Part shown: positions 7,782-16,209 of the stretch, in pieces
How positions within the stretch are numbered: position 1 is the stretch's first letter
Layout of the letters: every line of letters starts with the position of its first letter
Assembly: GCF_003851045.1 (NCBI RefSeq)
Contig: NZ_BFBX01000001.1
Span: 36,824-100,823, forward strand
DNA: 64,000 nucleotides
Direction of reading: 5' to 3'
DNA from: Paenibacillus sp. 598K
GTDB taxonomy: Bacteria > Bacillota > Bacilli > Paenibacillales > Paenibacillaceae
Notes under the pieces: generated by a model
Told to the model about the DNA's origin: nothing
Seen by the model: the letters and a program-made list of their open reading frames with translations, nothing else
Database searches by the model: none
Position numbers and translations under genes: made by a program

Positions 7782-9635
7782 GTGTTCAAAGGCATACTAC
7801 AGAGCATACGCGCGAAGATGATCGCGAGCTTCCTCGCCGTCATTACGTTACCGCTGCTATTGTCCATTTTCATCTCCTACCGGAACTTTGCGTCGGAGTT
7901 GGAGCAGAGCTACATTGCTAATAATACGGTGATCCTGCAGCAGCTCGTCCATCGGCTCGACGATTATTTTGTTCAACTGGAAAACGACGGCCTCTCCTTT
8001 TACTCCGACCTGCTGTTCTCGCCCGAGTACCAGCTGGCGAATACCGAGTTCATCCAGCATAATATGAAGCTGCGCAAGCTGATGGGGCTGTATCTGGCGC
8101 ACAAGGAGACGAACTCGGTGCTGTTCTATACGCCGCTCAATCAAGAGCTGTATGTGATCAACAAGGCGCTGAACAGCTCGTTCCCGGCGGCGCAGGCGAT
8201 CGAGGGACGCGACTGGTATCGGCATGCGGTCGAAGCGCCTGATGAGCTGATCGTCGAGCCGCAGCATCGGCTGACCGACTACCCGGCAGAGTACAGGATC
8301 AGATCAAGTGTCCCCGTCTTCTCGCTCACCCGGCAGATCAAGGGCTATACGCCCGAGGTGGGCGTATTAACGATCAATTATGAGCTGACGCGGCTGCAGC
8401 GGATCAGCGAGGGCGGGATGAGCAATCCCGATGAGGAGATTGGTCTGTGGACGGCGGAGGGACAGCTGCTCTACAGCTCCAATCCGGAGACGACCGCACT
8501 TTCGCTCGAGCTACTGACCCGCATGCAAGCGGAGGACGAGGAGAGCGGTTCGTTCGAATACAGAGGGTCGGCGGGCGACGAGGCACAGCGCCTCGTCTAT
8601 GCCCGCTCCAGTCATAATGGCCATCTGGTCGCCAAGCTAATCCCGGTCCATGTGATCGTTGCCCAAGCTGAGAAGACGCGTTTGATTAATCTGCTGATCG
8701 CCCTCGGCATCGTCCTGATCGTGATCGGTACAACAGCCTTCATCTCCATCCGCCTGACGGGTCCTCTGCTCAAGCTGAAGCGCCATATGGTGCGGGCGGG
8801 AGAGGGTAACTTCCAGATGCCGATCGCCGTCTCCCAGACCGATGAGATCGGCGAGATCTCGCGGGAGTACAACCGGATGATCCAGCAGATCGATGCGTTG
8901 ATCACGGACAAGTACAAGCTCGGCATGGCCACCCGCGAGTCGCAGTGGAAGGCGCTGCAGGCGCAGATCAACCCGCACTTCATGTACAATACGCTGCAGA
9001 CGCTCGGCAGCGTGGCGCTTGATGAGGGAATCGACGAGCTGGTGCGGATGACGCATGCGCTGTCGGATATGCTGCGCTACAGCTTGAAGGCAGGCGACCA
9101 GGCCAAGCTGGCGGACGAGCTGCGCAATGTGGAGGATTATCTGTTCATCCAGACCTGCCGATTCGAGGACAAGCTGACGACGCACATCGAGGTGCAGGAC
9201 GAGGCTCGGCAGTGGATGGTGCCCAAGCTATGTTTGCAACCGCTCGTCGAGAATGCGATCCTCCACGGTCTGGAGCCGTCCAAGCTGCCGGGCGTGGTGA
9301 AGCTGCAGTGCAACGTGGAGGAGGACAAGTTGTATATACGGATCTCGGATAACGGAGTAGGCATTGCCCCTGAGCGTCTGGCAGAGCTGCAGGCTGCGCT
9401 GGAGGCGCCCGATATGCTCGAGCGGGGCCAGCAAGACCGGATCGGTCTGATCAATGTGCGCCAGCGGCTGCTGCTCATGCATGGGCTAGCGGCTGAGCTG
9501 CGGCTGCATAGTGTGGAAGGGCAAGGGACGCAGATCGAGCTCAGAATACCGGCAAGTCAGGTGGAGTCGGATAGGGATCCGTCGCAAGGAAGGAGGGGCG
9601 AGATAGATGGGTTATCGAGCGATCGTAGCGGATGA
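7782..9635 (+). CDS. YesM-type sensor histidine kinase
   Basis: 617 residues. One membrane helix near residues 13-33, a large extracytoplasmic sensor region, a second helix near 303-323, a HAMP linker, then the His_kinase domain with the phospho-acceptor in QINPHFMYNTLQ (His near 399) and a C-terminal ATPase (PLVENAILHGLEP, ISDNGVGI, GLINVRQRL). This is the sensor class paired with YesN-type regulators and usually linked to carbohydrate uptake. GTG start with GGGGGTG upstream. Its 3' end overlaps the response regulator gene by 29 bases. Confidence 0.93.
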   Translation: MFKGILQSIRAKMIASFLAVITLPLLLSIFISYRNFASELEQSYIANNTVILQQLVHRLDDYFVQLENDGLSFYSDLLFSPEYQLANTEFIQHNMKLRKLMGLYLAHKETNSVLFYTPLNQELYVINKALNSSFPAAQAIEGRDWYRHAVEAPDELIVEPQHRLTDYPAEYRIRSSVPVFSLTRQIKGYTPEVGVLTINYELTRLQRISEGGMSNPDEEIGLWTAEGQLLYSSNPETTALSLELLTRMQAEDEESGSFEYRGSAGDEAQRLVYARSSHNGHLVAKLIPVHVIVAQAEKTRLINLLIALGIVLIVIGTTAFISIRLTGPLLKLKRHMVRAGEGNFQMPIAVSQTDEIGEISREYNRMIQQIDALITDKYKLGMATRESQWKALQAQINPHFMYNTLQTLGSVALDEGIDELVRMTHALSDMLRYSLKAGDQAKLADELRNVEDYLFIQTCRFEDKLTTHIEVQDEARQWMVPKLCLQPLVENAILHGLEPSKLPGVVKLQCNVEEDKLYIRISDNGVGIAPERLAELQAALEAPDMLERGQQDRIGLINVRQRLLLMHGLAAELRLHSVEGQGTQIELRIPASQVESDRDPSQGRRGEIDGLSSDRSG

Positions 9636-11211
9636 TGAGCGGAGAGTGCGCAGCGCCATCATCAAGCAAGCCAACTGGGAAACGCATGGGATCACGCTGA
9701 TCGGAGAGTGCCAGGATGGCGACGACTTGCTCGAGACGGTCGCACGCGAGCGTCCCGAGCTCGTCCTGACCGATATGCGCATGCCTGGGCTCAGCGGGGC
9801 GGAGCTGGTGCGGGAGCTGCGGGTGCTGTATCCGGAGATGCAGCTGATCGTCATCAGCGGCTATGACGACTTCGTCTACATGAAGCAAGCGATCGCCTCG
9901 CGCGTCGTCGATTATCTGCTCAAGCCTGTGCGCCGGGAGGTGCTCGATGAGGCGCTCGGACAGGCGGTACGGGAGCTGGAGGCGCGACAGCGCGAGCGGG
10001 AGCAGACGCTGGATGTGCGGCGCAGGCTCAATGAGAGCCTGCCGCTGCTCAGCGAAGATCTGTTCCATCAATGGATGACCGGCACGCGAGCCGACGAGGA
10101 GGCGCTGCTGCGCAGTCTGGACTTGCCCCATCTGCCAAGCGGAGCGGCGTACGCCGCTGTGGTCTGTACGATGGATAATCTCGCCGAGATTGCAGGCCGC
10201 CGCTTCGATGCCAATCCCCATCTGCTGCTGTATGCGATCGTCAATATCGTCAATGAACTATTCGATGGACAAGGTAAATGGTTCCGCAGTCGGCAACAGG
10301 AGAGCGAGCTGATCGCGGTGCTGTACCGTCCGCTTGACCGCGAGCTGCTCGCCAAGCTGCTGGAAGAGCTGGAGCGCCAGCTGCGGCAGCTGCTAGGAAT
10401 TGCTGTGCGGATGGGCGTCGGGAATTGGAGGGCCAGCCCGCAACTGGTCCGCGACTCGCTCCATGAAGCGCGTGCCGCCTTGTCCTGGCTCCATGCGGGC
10501 GACCACCAGGCGCGTACAGCGTACTACGATCAACGGCAAGGTCTGACGCGTCCGGGCAAGGATCAGACCGGGGGGAGCGAGCGGCGGCTGGCGGCAGCGG
10601 TCGACTCCGGCAGCCTCACCGTCATCCGCCAGACGGTGGAGGCGGTGTACGCCGAGGCCGAGCAGTCGGAATATTTGAGCATCGCGAGTCTTCGCAAGCT
10701 TAACAGCGATCTGCTCTATCAGCTCGAGCGGCTCGTGGATCAGATGGAGGATCAGCGGACGTTTTTTGCCGAGCTGGCGTCGCTCAGACAGCAGGTTGTC
10801 GGCGAGTTGAGCCCGCCGTTTGTTCAGGCTTGCGCGATACAGTTTCTGGATTCGATCTCCAGGCTTGATCGCAAGCAGCGCAAGGAACGCAAGGTCATCT
10901 ATGACATTCGCGATTACCTGGAGCGCGATTATCGACGCAAGCATTCGCTCAAGGAACTATCGGAGCGTTTTTACTTGAGCAAGGAGTATATTTCCAAGAT
11001 GTTCAAGGAAGAATTCGGCGCCAATCTGTTCGAATATTTGGCTGAGCTGAAGATCGATCATGCCAAGCAGATGCTCATGAACCGCGACGTCAAGCTGCGC
11101 CAGATTGTGGACGAGCTAGGCTTCAACGACGAGAGCCATCTTAGCAAAGCGTTCAAGAAGCATACCGGCTGCTCGCCCAAAGCGTACCGGGAACAGATCG
11201 GTTCACGATAG
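9607..11211 (+). CDS. YesN-type response regulator (REC plus AraC DNA-binding domain)
   Basis: 534 residues. The receiver domain has the acidic pair DDE at 9-11, phospho-acceptor D56 in VLTDMRMPG and the lysine of YLLKPVRRE. The C-terminal ~100 residues are an AraC-type double HTH (LKELSERFYLSKEYISKMFKEE; KLRQIVDELGFNDESHLSKAFKKHTGCSPK). It should be phosphorylated by the kinase encoded just upstream and activate the sugar importer that follows. A GAAGGAGGGG site precedes the ATG inside the kinase gene. Confidence 0.93.
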   Translation: MGYRAIVADDERRVRSAIIKQANWETHGITLIGECQDGDDLLETVARERPELVLTDMRMPGLSGAELVRELRVLYPEMQLIVISGYDDFVYMKQAIASRVVDYLLKPVRREVLDEALGQAVRELEARQREREQTLDVRRRLNESLPLLSEDLFHQWMTGTRADEEALLRSLDLPHLPSGAAYAAVVCTMDNLAEIAGRRFDANPHLLLYAIVNIVNELFDGQGKWFRSRQQESELIAVLYRPLDRELLAKLLEELERQLRQLLGIAVRMGVGNWRASPQLVRDSLHEARAALSWLHAGDHQARTAYYDQRQGLTRPGKDQTGGSERRLAAAVDSGSLTVIRQTVEAVYAEAEQSEYLSIASLRKLNSDLLYQLERLVDQMEDQRTFFAELASLRQQVVGELSPPFVQACAIQFLDSISRLDRKQRKERKVIYDIRDYLERDYRRKHSLKELSERFYLSKEYISKMFKEEFGANLFEYLAELKIDHAKQMLMNRDVKLRQIVDELGFNDESHLSKAFKKHTGCSPKAYREQIGSR

Positions 11212-11212
11212 C

Positions 11213-11235
11213 TTGGTACATCATAACCTGGTACA
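11213..11235 (+). promoter_or_regulatory. Repeated TGGTACA motif, candidate regulator site
   Basis: TTGGTACA at 11213 and CTGGTACA at 11228 are direct repeats 15 bases apart. The same core occurs at 7725 (upstream of the kinase) and 11346 (upstream of the binding-protein gene). The spacing and positions suit a YesN/AraC-type operator; binding is inferred. Confidence 0.4.
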
Positions 11236-11263
11236 ACCGTATAGCCGGATAGGAAAACGAATT

Positions 11264-11287
11264 AAGCTCCGCATGACGGAGCTTTTT
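11264..11287 (+). terminator. Rho-independent terminator after the response regulator gene
   Basis: AAGCTCCG/CGGAGCTT stem of 8 bp with loop CATGA, followed by T residues. It separates the regulator pair from the importer genes. Confidence 0.85.
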
Positions 11288-11366
11288 GTCGTTTTTACAG
11301 TTTTTGTCGTGTAAACTGTTCAATACAGTACAAATGCAGCGCAAGATGGTACATGGTTAACCCTTA

Positions 11367-11380
11367 TGAAAACGCGTACA
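11367..11380 (+). promoter_or_regulatory. Weak cre-like site upstream of the importer operon
   Basis: TGAAAACGCGTACA differs from TGWAARCGYTWNCA at one position. It lies about 80 bases before the binding-protein start. Catabolite control is plausible but unproven. Confidence 0.35.
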
Positions 11381-11459
11381 CTACCAATAAGAGCTGCTGG
11401 CGGTCAGCCCGACAACAGATTCTCATCTAAGTATGCAAAATGGGAGAGGGGTCTACAGG

Positions 11460-12743
11460 ATGAAAAAGGGATTAAAGCCGGTCATACTCGTGTCAGTCGC
11501 ATGCATGCTGCTATTATCCGCCTGCAGCTCGGGGGAGAAAGGGAGCAATGCCGGGGCTCCAGATGAGCAAGCGGCCGAGCCGGTCAAGTTGAAGTTCCTG
11601 ACCCAGGTCGTCGACTATCCGAAGTATCAGGATGAGATCAATGCAGCGCTGCACAAGACGTATCCGAACATTACGGTGGAGTTCGACCATGTATTCGACA
11701 ACTACGATTCGGTATTGAAGACGAAATTCGCTACGAAGGACGCGCCTGACCTGTTTAACTATGCCGGTTATCTGGCGATGAAGCCGTTCGCCGATGCGGA
11801 TCAGTTGCTCGACCTGACGGCGGACAAGATCGAGGAGGCGATCCTGCCGAACTTCCGCGAGGGAGGCAAATACAACGGCAAGACGTATGCAGTCTCCACG
11901 CAGGTGCTGGGATACGGGTTGATCTATAACAAGGAGGCGTTCCAGGATGCGGGCATCGCGGCGCCGCCGAAGACGCTGAGCGAGATGAAGGAGGCGGTGG
12001 ACAAGCTGAACCAGGCGGGCATCACGCCATTTGCCTCCGGCTTCAAGGATGTCTGGCTCAGCTACCATATGTTCTGGGCGATGCAAGGCGCGACGCTGGA
12101 CGACTTTCAACAATTCTATGACGAGATGAACGCCGGGACCGTGAAGACCAAGACGGAGCGGCTAGATCAGGCCTTCGAGCTGTTCGATCTGTACAATGCC
12201 AACGATGGCGATAATCCGCTGTCGAGCGACTTTTCCAACATGAGCCACCTGGTCGGCACCAAAAAAGCGGCCATGGCGATCCAGGGCGTATGGTCCTATG
12301 AGGAGATGGTCAAGCTGGAGCCCGATGTCGAGCTTGGACTGGCGCCGATTCCGGTATCCGAGAACCCTGAGGATGCGACGATGCTGGCGGACGGGGACGG
12401 GTTTATCTATATCTCCAAGGATAGCAAGCATCCGGAGGAAGCGAAGCAATTCCTGAAGTGGATGGTATCCAAGGAAGGCGCGGAGGCGACCGTCGGCTCG
12501 ATCCTGAAGCAGCAATCGACCTCGGCGAGCCATCCGGAGGCGGAGTTGAATGCCTTGAGCGCTGATGTCGCGCAGTATATCGCGGATGGCGGCAAAACGC
12601 GCGGCTTTGTGATCAACTTCTGGCCAAGCGGATTGGCCGATATTATCGGCAAGGAGATGCAGGATTATATCGGGAAGGTGAAGACGCGGGAGCAACTGTA
12701 CGACAATATCGACGCCGCCTGGAAAAAGCTGTACAAGCCATAA
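11460..12743 (+). CDS. Sugar ABC transporter substrate-binding lipoprotein
   Basis: 427 residues. A lipoprotein signal peptide (MKKGLKPVILVSVACMLLLS) ends at lipobox LSAC, with Cys22 as the lipid-anchored residue. The mature part is a family 1 extracellular solute-binding protein (for example LIYNKEAFQDAGIAAPPKTLSEM and LADGDGFIYISKDSKHPEEAKQFLKWM). ATG at 11460 is used because GAGAGGGG precedes it and the signal peptide begins there; an upstream in-frame ATG would add nine residues before it. Anchored outside the membrane, it would deliver sugars to the two permeases that follow. Confidence 0.93.
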   Translation: MKKGLKPVILVSVACMLLLSACSSGEKGSNAGAPDEQAAEPVKLKFLTQVVDYPKYQDEINAALHKTYPNITVEFDHVFDNYDSVLKTKFATKDAPDLFNYAGYLAMKPFADADQLLDLTADKIEEAILPNFREGGKYNGKTYAVSTQVLGYGLIYNKEAFQDAGIAAPPKTLSEMKEAVDKLNQAGITPFASGFKDVWLSYHMFWAMQGATLDDFQQFYDEMNAGTVKTKTERLDQAFELFDLYNANDGDNPLSSDFSNMSHLVGTKKAAMAIQGVWSYEEMVKLEPDVELGLAPIPVSENPEDATMLADGDGFIYISKDSKHPEEAKQFLKWMVSKEGAEATVGSILKQQSTSASHPEAELNALSADVAQYIADGGKTRGFVINFWPSGLADIIGKEMQDYIGKVKTREQLYDNIDAAWKKLYKP

Positions 12744-12865
12744 GCAGTGGCGCGCCGTATAACATCTCTCGTATACAACGCACATAACCATCGTCAATCC
12801 GGGGCGGTGCGGGAGCAGACCCTGCCGCCCTTGCTTGACTCTGCTCGAAGGAGGACCTAACCGAG

Positions 12866-13762
12866 ATGAACAGCATACGTCAGCGCAGCGGCAAGAGCAC
12901 GGCTTCCTTGCTCTTGTTTACCGCGCCTTTTCTGCTTGTGTTCGCTGTCTTTTTCCTGTATCCGCTTGCTCGCGGCGTGTTGCTGTCGTTTACCGATTGG
13001 AACGGCATCCAGCGGACCGCCAGCTTCAACGGGCTTCACAACTACATCGAGCTTTTCACGGACGATCCGCGATTTCTTTATTCATTATGGATTACCTTTA
13101 TCTTTACCGCATTGACGGTTATTGTATCCAACGCGCTGTCTCTGGTGCTCGCTGTGCTGATCGAGAGCGTCAAGCGTTTTAAAAACACCTTGCGGACGTT
13201 GTTTTTCCTGCCTTATGTATTCAGTCTGGTAGTAGTCGGTTTTACATGGAAGATTATGTATATCGAAGTACTTCCCGACATCGCCAAGCTTAGTCCGTTG
13301 CTGGAGTTTCTCAACCTCGACTATATCGGTCATCCGCAGCTGGCCTTATATGCGGTCATCGTGATGAATATTTGGTTCAGCCTCGGCTATTACATGATTA
13401 TCTATCTGGCAGGCATCCAGACAATCGATGCGAGCGTCATGGAGGCGGCCTCCCTCGATGGAGCTACCGGCTGGACCCGCTTCCGCGCGATGACGGTGCC
13501 GCTTTTGATGCCGTCGATCTCAATTTGCATCTTCACCAGCATTACGAGCTCGCTCAAAATTTTCGACGCCATCTTTGTATTGACCGGCGGAGGTCCCGGC
13601 TACGCCACAGAGTCGATTGCGCTCAACATTTATTATGAGGCCTTCGGGACGGCCAATCGGTTCGGTTACGGCATGGCCAAGTCGGTGACGCTGGGCGTGA
13701 TCGTATTGCTTGTCTCATATCTTCAGCTCAAGTTTTTCAAGTCAAGGGAGGTGGAGGCATGA
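12866..13762 (+). CDS. Sugar ABC transporter permease, MalF/UgpA type
   Basis: 298 residues with six predicted membrane helices, the first beginning near residue 15. The cytoplasmic EAA loop for contact with the ATPase is EAASLDGATGWTRFRAMTVP. No ATPase is encoded in this cluster; such importers normally share a general MsmX-type ATPase encoded elsewhere. AGGAGG precedes the ATG, and the stop overlaps the next permease start (ATGA). Confidence 0.93.
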   Translation: MNSIRQRSGKSTASLLLFTAPFLLVFAVFFLYPLARGVLLSFTDWNGIQRTASFNGLHNYIELFTDDPRFLYSLWITFIFTALTVIVSNALSLVLAVLIESVKRFKNTLRTLFFLPYVFSLVVVGFTWKIMYIEVLPDIAKLSPLLEFLNLDYIGHPQLALYAVIVMNIWFSLGYYMIIYLAGIQTIDASVMEAASLDGATGWTRFRAMTVPLLMPSISICIFTSITSSLKIFDAIFVLTGGGPGYATESIALNIYYEAFGTANRFGYGMAKSVTLGVIVLLVSYLQLKFFKSREVEA

Positions 13763-14583
13763 TGCGCACATCGAAGGCTTCGCCTCTGATCGGAATACTG
13801 CTGCTGCTCTTGCTGGTCGTGTATTTGTTCCCGGTCTACTTGATCGCCTTGAATTCCTTCAAGCCTTTCCGGGAAATTTTCGACTCGTTCCTGGCCTTGC
13901 CGCATGCGCTGTATGTCGACAATTACGTCCGGGCCTGGTCCTCGACCAACTTCGCCAAAGCCTTTGTGAATAATATCATCATTACGGCGACTTCTGTCGC
14001 AGGGGTCATCCTCGTGGCTGCGCTGGCGGGCTACAAGCTGTCGCGCGACCGGAGCCGTCTCAGTTGGCTCATCTATTTGCTGTGCACATTTCCGTTCATG
14101 ATTCCGTTCTATACCTATATGATTCCGCTCGTCCAGCTGTCCAAGACGCTCCACATTACAAACAACCCATTGGCGTTGTCATTGATCTACATGTCGACAG
14201 GCAGCTTTGCGGTGTTTCTCATTCATGCCTTTGTCAAGAGCATCCCGCGCGAGCTGGACGAATCGGCATACATGGACGGCTGCTCCGAGCTCGGGTTTTT
14301 CTTCCGGATTATATTTCCGCTTCTGAAGCCGGCGATCAGCAGCGTTGCCATACTGTACGCGCTCTGGACTTGGAATGATTTCCTGCTGCCCTTCCTGTTG
14401 CTGACAGACAAGGAAGCGGCGACGCTGACGATCAACATCTACAAGCTGTTCGGGAAGTTCGGCAGCGACTGGGATATCATCACGGCGAGCCTGATTTTGT
14501 CCTCCTTGCCGATTGTAATCTTGTATATCGCCTTGCAAAAATATATTATTAGCGGTGTCGCGGCAGGTGCAGTCAAAGGATAA
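13759..14583 (+). CDS. Sugar ABC transporter permease, MalG type
   Basis: 274 residues, six membrane helices, EAA loop DESAYMDGCSELGFFFRIIFP, and the typical MalG ending (KYIISGVAAGAVKG). It should pair with the permease encoded upstream to form the membrane channel. It overlaps that gene by 4 bases. Confidence 0.93.
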   Translation: MMRTSKASPLIGILLLLLLVVYLFPVYLIALNSFKPFREIFDSFLALPHALYVDNYVRAWSSTNFAKAFVNNIIITATSVAGVILVAALAGYKLSRDRSRLSWLIYLLCTFPFMIPFYTYMIPLVQLSKTLHITNNPLALSLIYMSTGSFAVFLIHAFVKSIPRELDESAYMDGCSELGFFFRIIFPLLKPAISSVAILYALWTWNDFLLPFLLLTDKEAATLTINIYKLFGKFGSDWDIITASLILSSLPIVILYIALQKYIISGVAAGAVKG

Positions 14584-14632
14584 GTGGTGCGTCTAACGAC
14601 ACCTCTGACATTGTCTCAAGGAGGTAATTCGC

Positions 14633-15748
14633 ATGTGGAGTCCAGATCAATTCCTGTCCAGCTTGTATGATCGAACGCTGAAGGAGAGTCTCAGTCGGCG
14701 CTTAAGCGAAGGTCAAGTAAAGAGAGGAAATCGCCCTACTCCAAGTCTGCCTGAAGGGCAAGGGCGATTGCGCGAAGCGGTGGTAGCTGCTACCGGCATG
14801 CGGAGCGAGCTGTTGGCTCAGGAGCGGGCGCCGCTCGAGCCGGAGCTGCTGGAGCGCACCGAGCAGGGAGACCTGATCGTCGAGAAGCTGGCTTATACGA
14901 CCTATACCGGACTACGTGTCCCGACCTATGCGCTGTATCCTCGTGACCGGACAGACCGGCTGCCGGCGGTGCTCGCATGTCACGGCCACGGCATCGGGCA
15001 GCGCGCGGCGCTTGGCCTGGACGCTGCTGGAGCGGTAGCGGACGAGCCGGGCATTCATAACCGGTTTGCGATCGAGCTGGCGAGCCGCGGCCTGTTCGTG
15101 CTGGTGCCGGAGATTATCGGCTTTGGCGACCGCAGGCTGCAGGCCGATCTCGATGCGGACCCGTTGGCTTCGACTTATAGCTGTCTGCCGATCGCGCTCC
15201 AACTGCTGCTATGCGGTACGACGCTGGCGGGCCTCCGGATCAACGAAGCCGCGATCGCGCTCGATTACCTTGAGACGCGCGAGGAGGTCGATCATCGTCG
15301 GATCGGCGCCTTCGGCTTCTCCGGTGGCGGGCTGATCGCCTCCTTGACGGCTGCGGCGGACGCCCGGGTCCGTGCGGCTGTGCTGTGCGGCTACGCCAAT
15401 ACGTACAAGGGCAGCATCCTCGATCGACCGCATTGCGTAGACAATTACGTCCCGGGTATGCTGCAGCTGGCCGAGCAGCCGGATATCCTCGGTCTGATCG
15501 CGCCAAGACCGCTATTCATCGAGTCGGGCCTCAGCGACACCGTATTCCCGATCCAATCGACGCGCGAAGCGATCCTGCGGCTACAGACCATCTATGGCGA
15601 ACATGGAGCAGAAGGGCTGCTCGACTACGATCTGTTCCCCGGCGGCCATGAGATCAGCGGCCGACGCTCGTATGACTGGCTGGCGAGCCGCCTGTGGGCG
15701 GCTGACGTATCCGATCTGCCGCCTCAGTCGATGTCGATCATCCCCTGA
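14633..15748 (+). CDS. Alpha/beta hydrolase, acetyl-xylan-esterase/dienelactone-hydrolase type
   Basis: 371 residues, no signal peptide. The alpha/beta hydrolase parts are visible: oxyanion region LACHGHG ending near residue 120, nucleophile Ser230 in GFSGGG, an acid in SGLSDTVFP near residue 300, and the histidine in PGGHEISG near 338. It lies 49 bases after the sugar permease behind an AAGGAGG site, so it probably removes ester groups from imported oligosaccharides in the cytoplasm. The 3' end overlaps the convergent GNAT gene by 25 bases. Exact substrate unknown. Confidence 0.82.
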   Translation: MWSPDQFLSSLYDRTLKESLSRRLSEGQVKRGNRPTPSLPEGQGRLREAVVAATGMRSELLAQERAPLEPELLERTEQGDLIVEKLAYTTYTGLRVPTYALYPRDRTDRLPAVLACHGHGIGQRAALGLDAAGAVADEPGIHNRFAIELASRGLFVLVPEIIGFGDRRLQADLDADPLASTYSCLPIALQLLLCGTTLAGLRINEAAIALDYLETREEVDHRRIGAFGFSGGGLIASLTAAADARVRAAVLCGYANTYKGSILDRPHCVDNYVPGMLQLAEQPDILGLIAPRPLFIESGLSDTVFPIQSTREAILRLQTIYGEHGAEGLLDYDLFPGGHEISGRRSYDWLASRLWAADVSDLPPQSMSIIP

Positions 15749-16209
15749 TAAGCTCCGGGGAATGAATCGGGGATGACGGTCGCGCCTACCGCATGCTCGT
15801 AAAACGCCTGCGCGTCCTCGGCCCAGCCGATGATCGCGTAGGCGTAGCCATCGGCACGCATCGCGTGCAGACATTCCAGCAGCAGCGCCTTGCCGACCCC
15901 CAGACCGCGACAAGCGTCGGTGACCCCTGTCGGGCCGAAGAAATTGCGCACGACAACGTCGTAGCAAGCAAAGCCGATAATCTGTTTGTTCTGAACCGCC
16001 AGGAAGATTCCCGAGGGGAGGCGGGCGAACGCATTCTGACAGGAATTGCGCCAGCTCGCGTTGAAGTGCTCCTCCGCGAAGGAGACCGCACGATGCATAT
16101 CCCCCGACATTCCCCGCTTGATCACGATGCCTTGCTGCGCCAGCCGTTCGATGAGCGGCTGCTTGTCCGGCAGCGTATACAGCTTCACCAGCATATCAGG
16201 CATGTTCAT
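15724..16209 (-). CDS. GNAT-family N-acetyltransferase
   Basis: 161 residues. The acetyl-CoA pyrophosphate-binding signature is DACRGLGVGKALLLECL, preceded by GIFLAVQNKQIIGFACYDVV. ATG at 16209 is chosen (GGAAGGAGAGG just upstream); a longer reading adds 15 residues without a site. The start lies inside the 3' end of the GH20 gene (14-base overlap), so the two are probably coupled. An acetyltransferase behind a hexosaminidase may act on an amino sugar, but GNAT substrates vary widely. Confidence 0.85.
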   Translation of the reverse strand: MNMPDMLVKLYTLPDKQPLIERLAQQGIVIKRGMSGDMHRAVSFAEEHFNASWRNSCQNAFARLPSGIFLAVQNKQIIGFACYDVVVRNFFGPTGVTDACRGLGVGKALLLECLHAMRADGYAYAIIGWAEDAQAFYEHAVGATVIPDSFPGAYQGMIDID

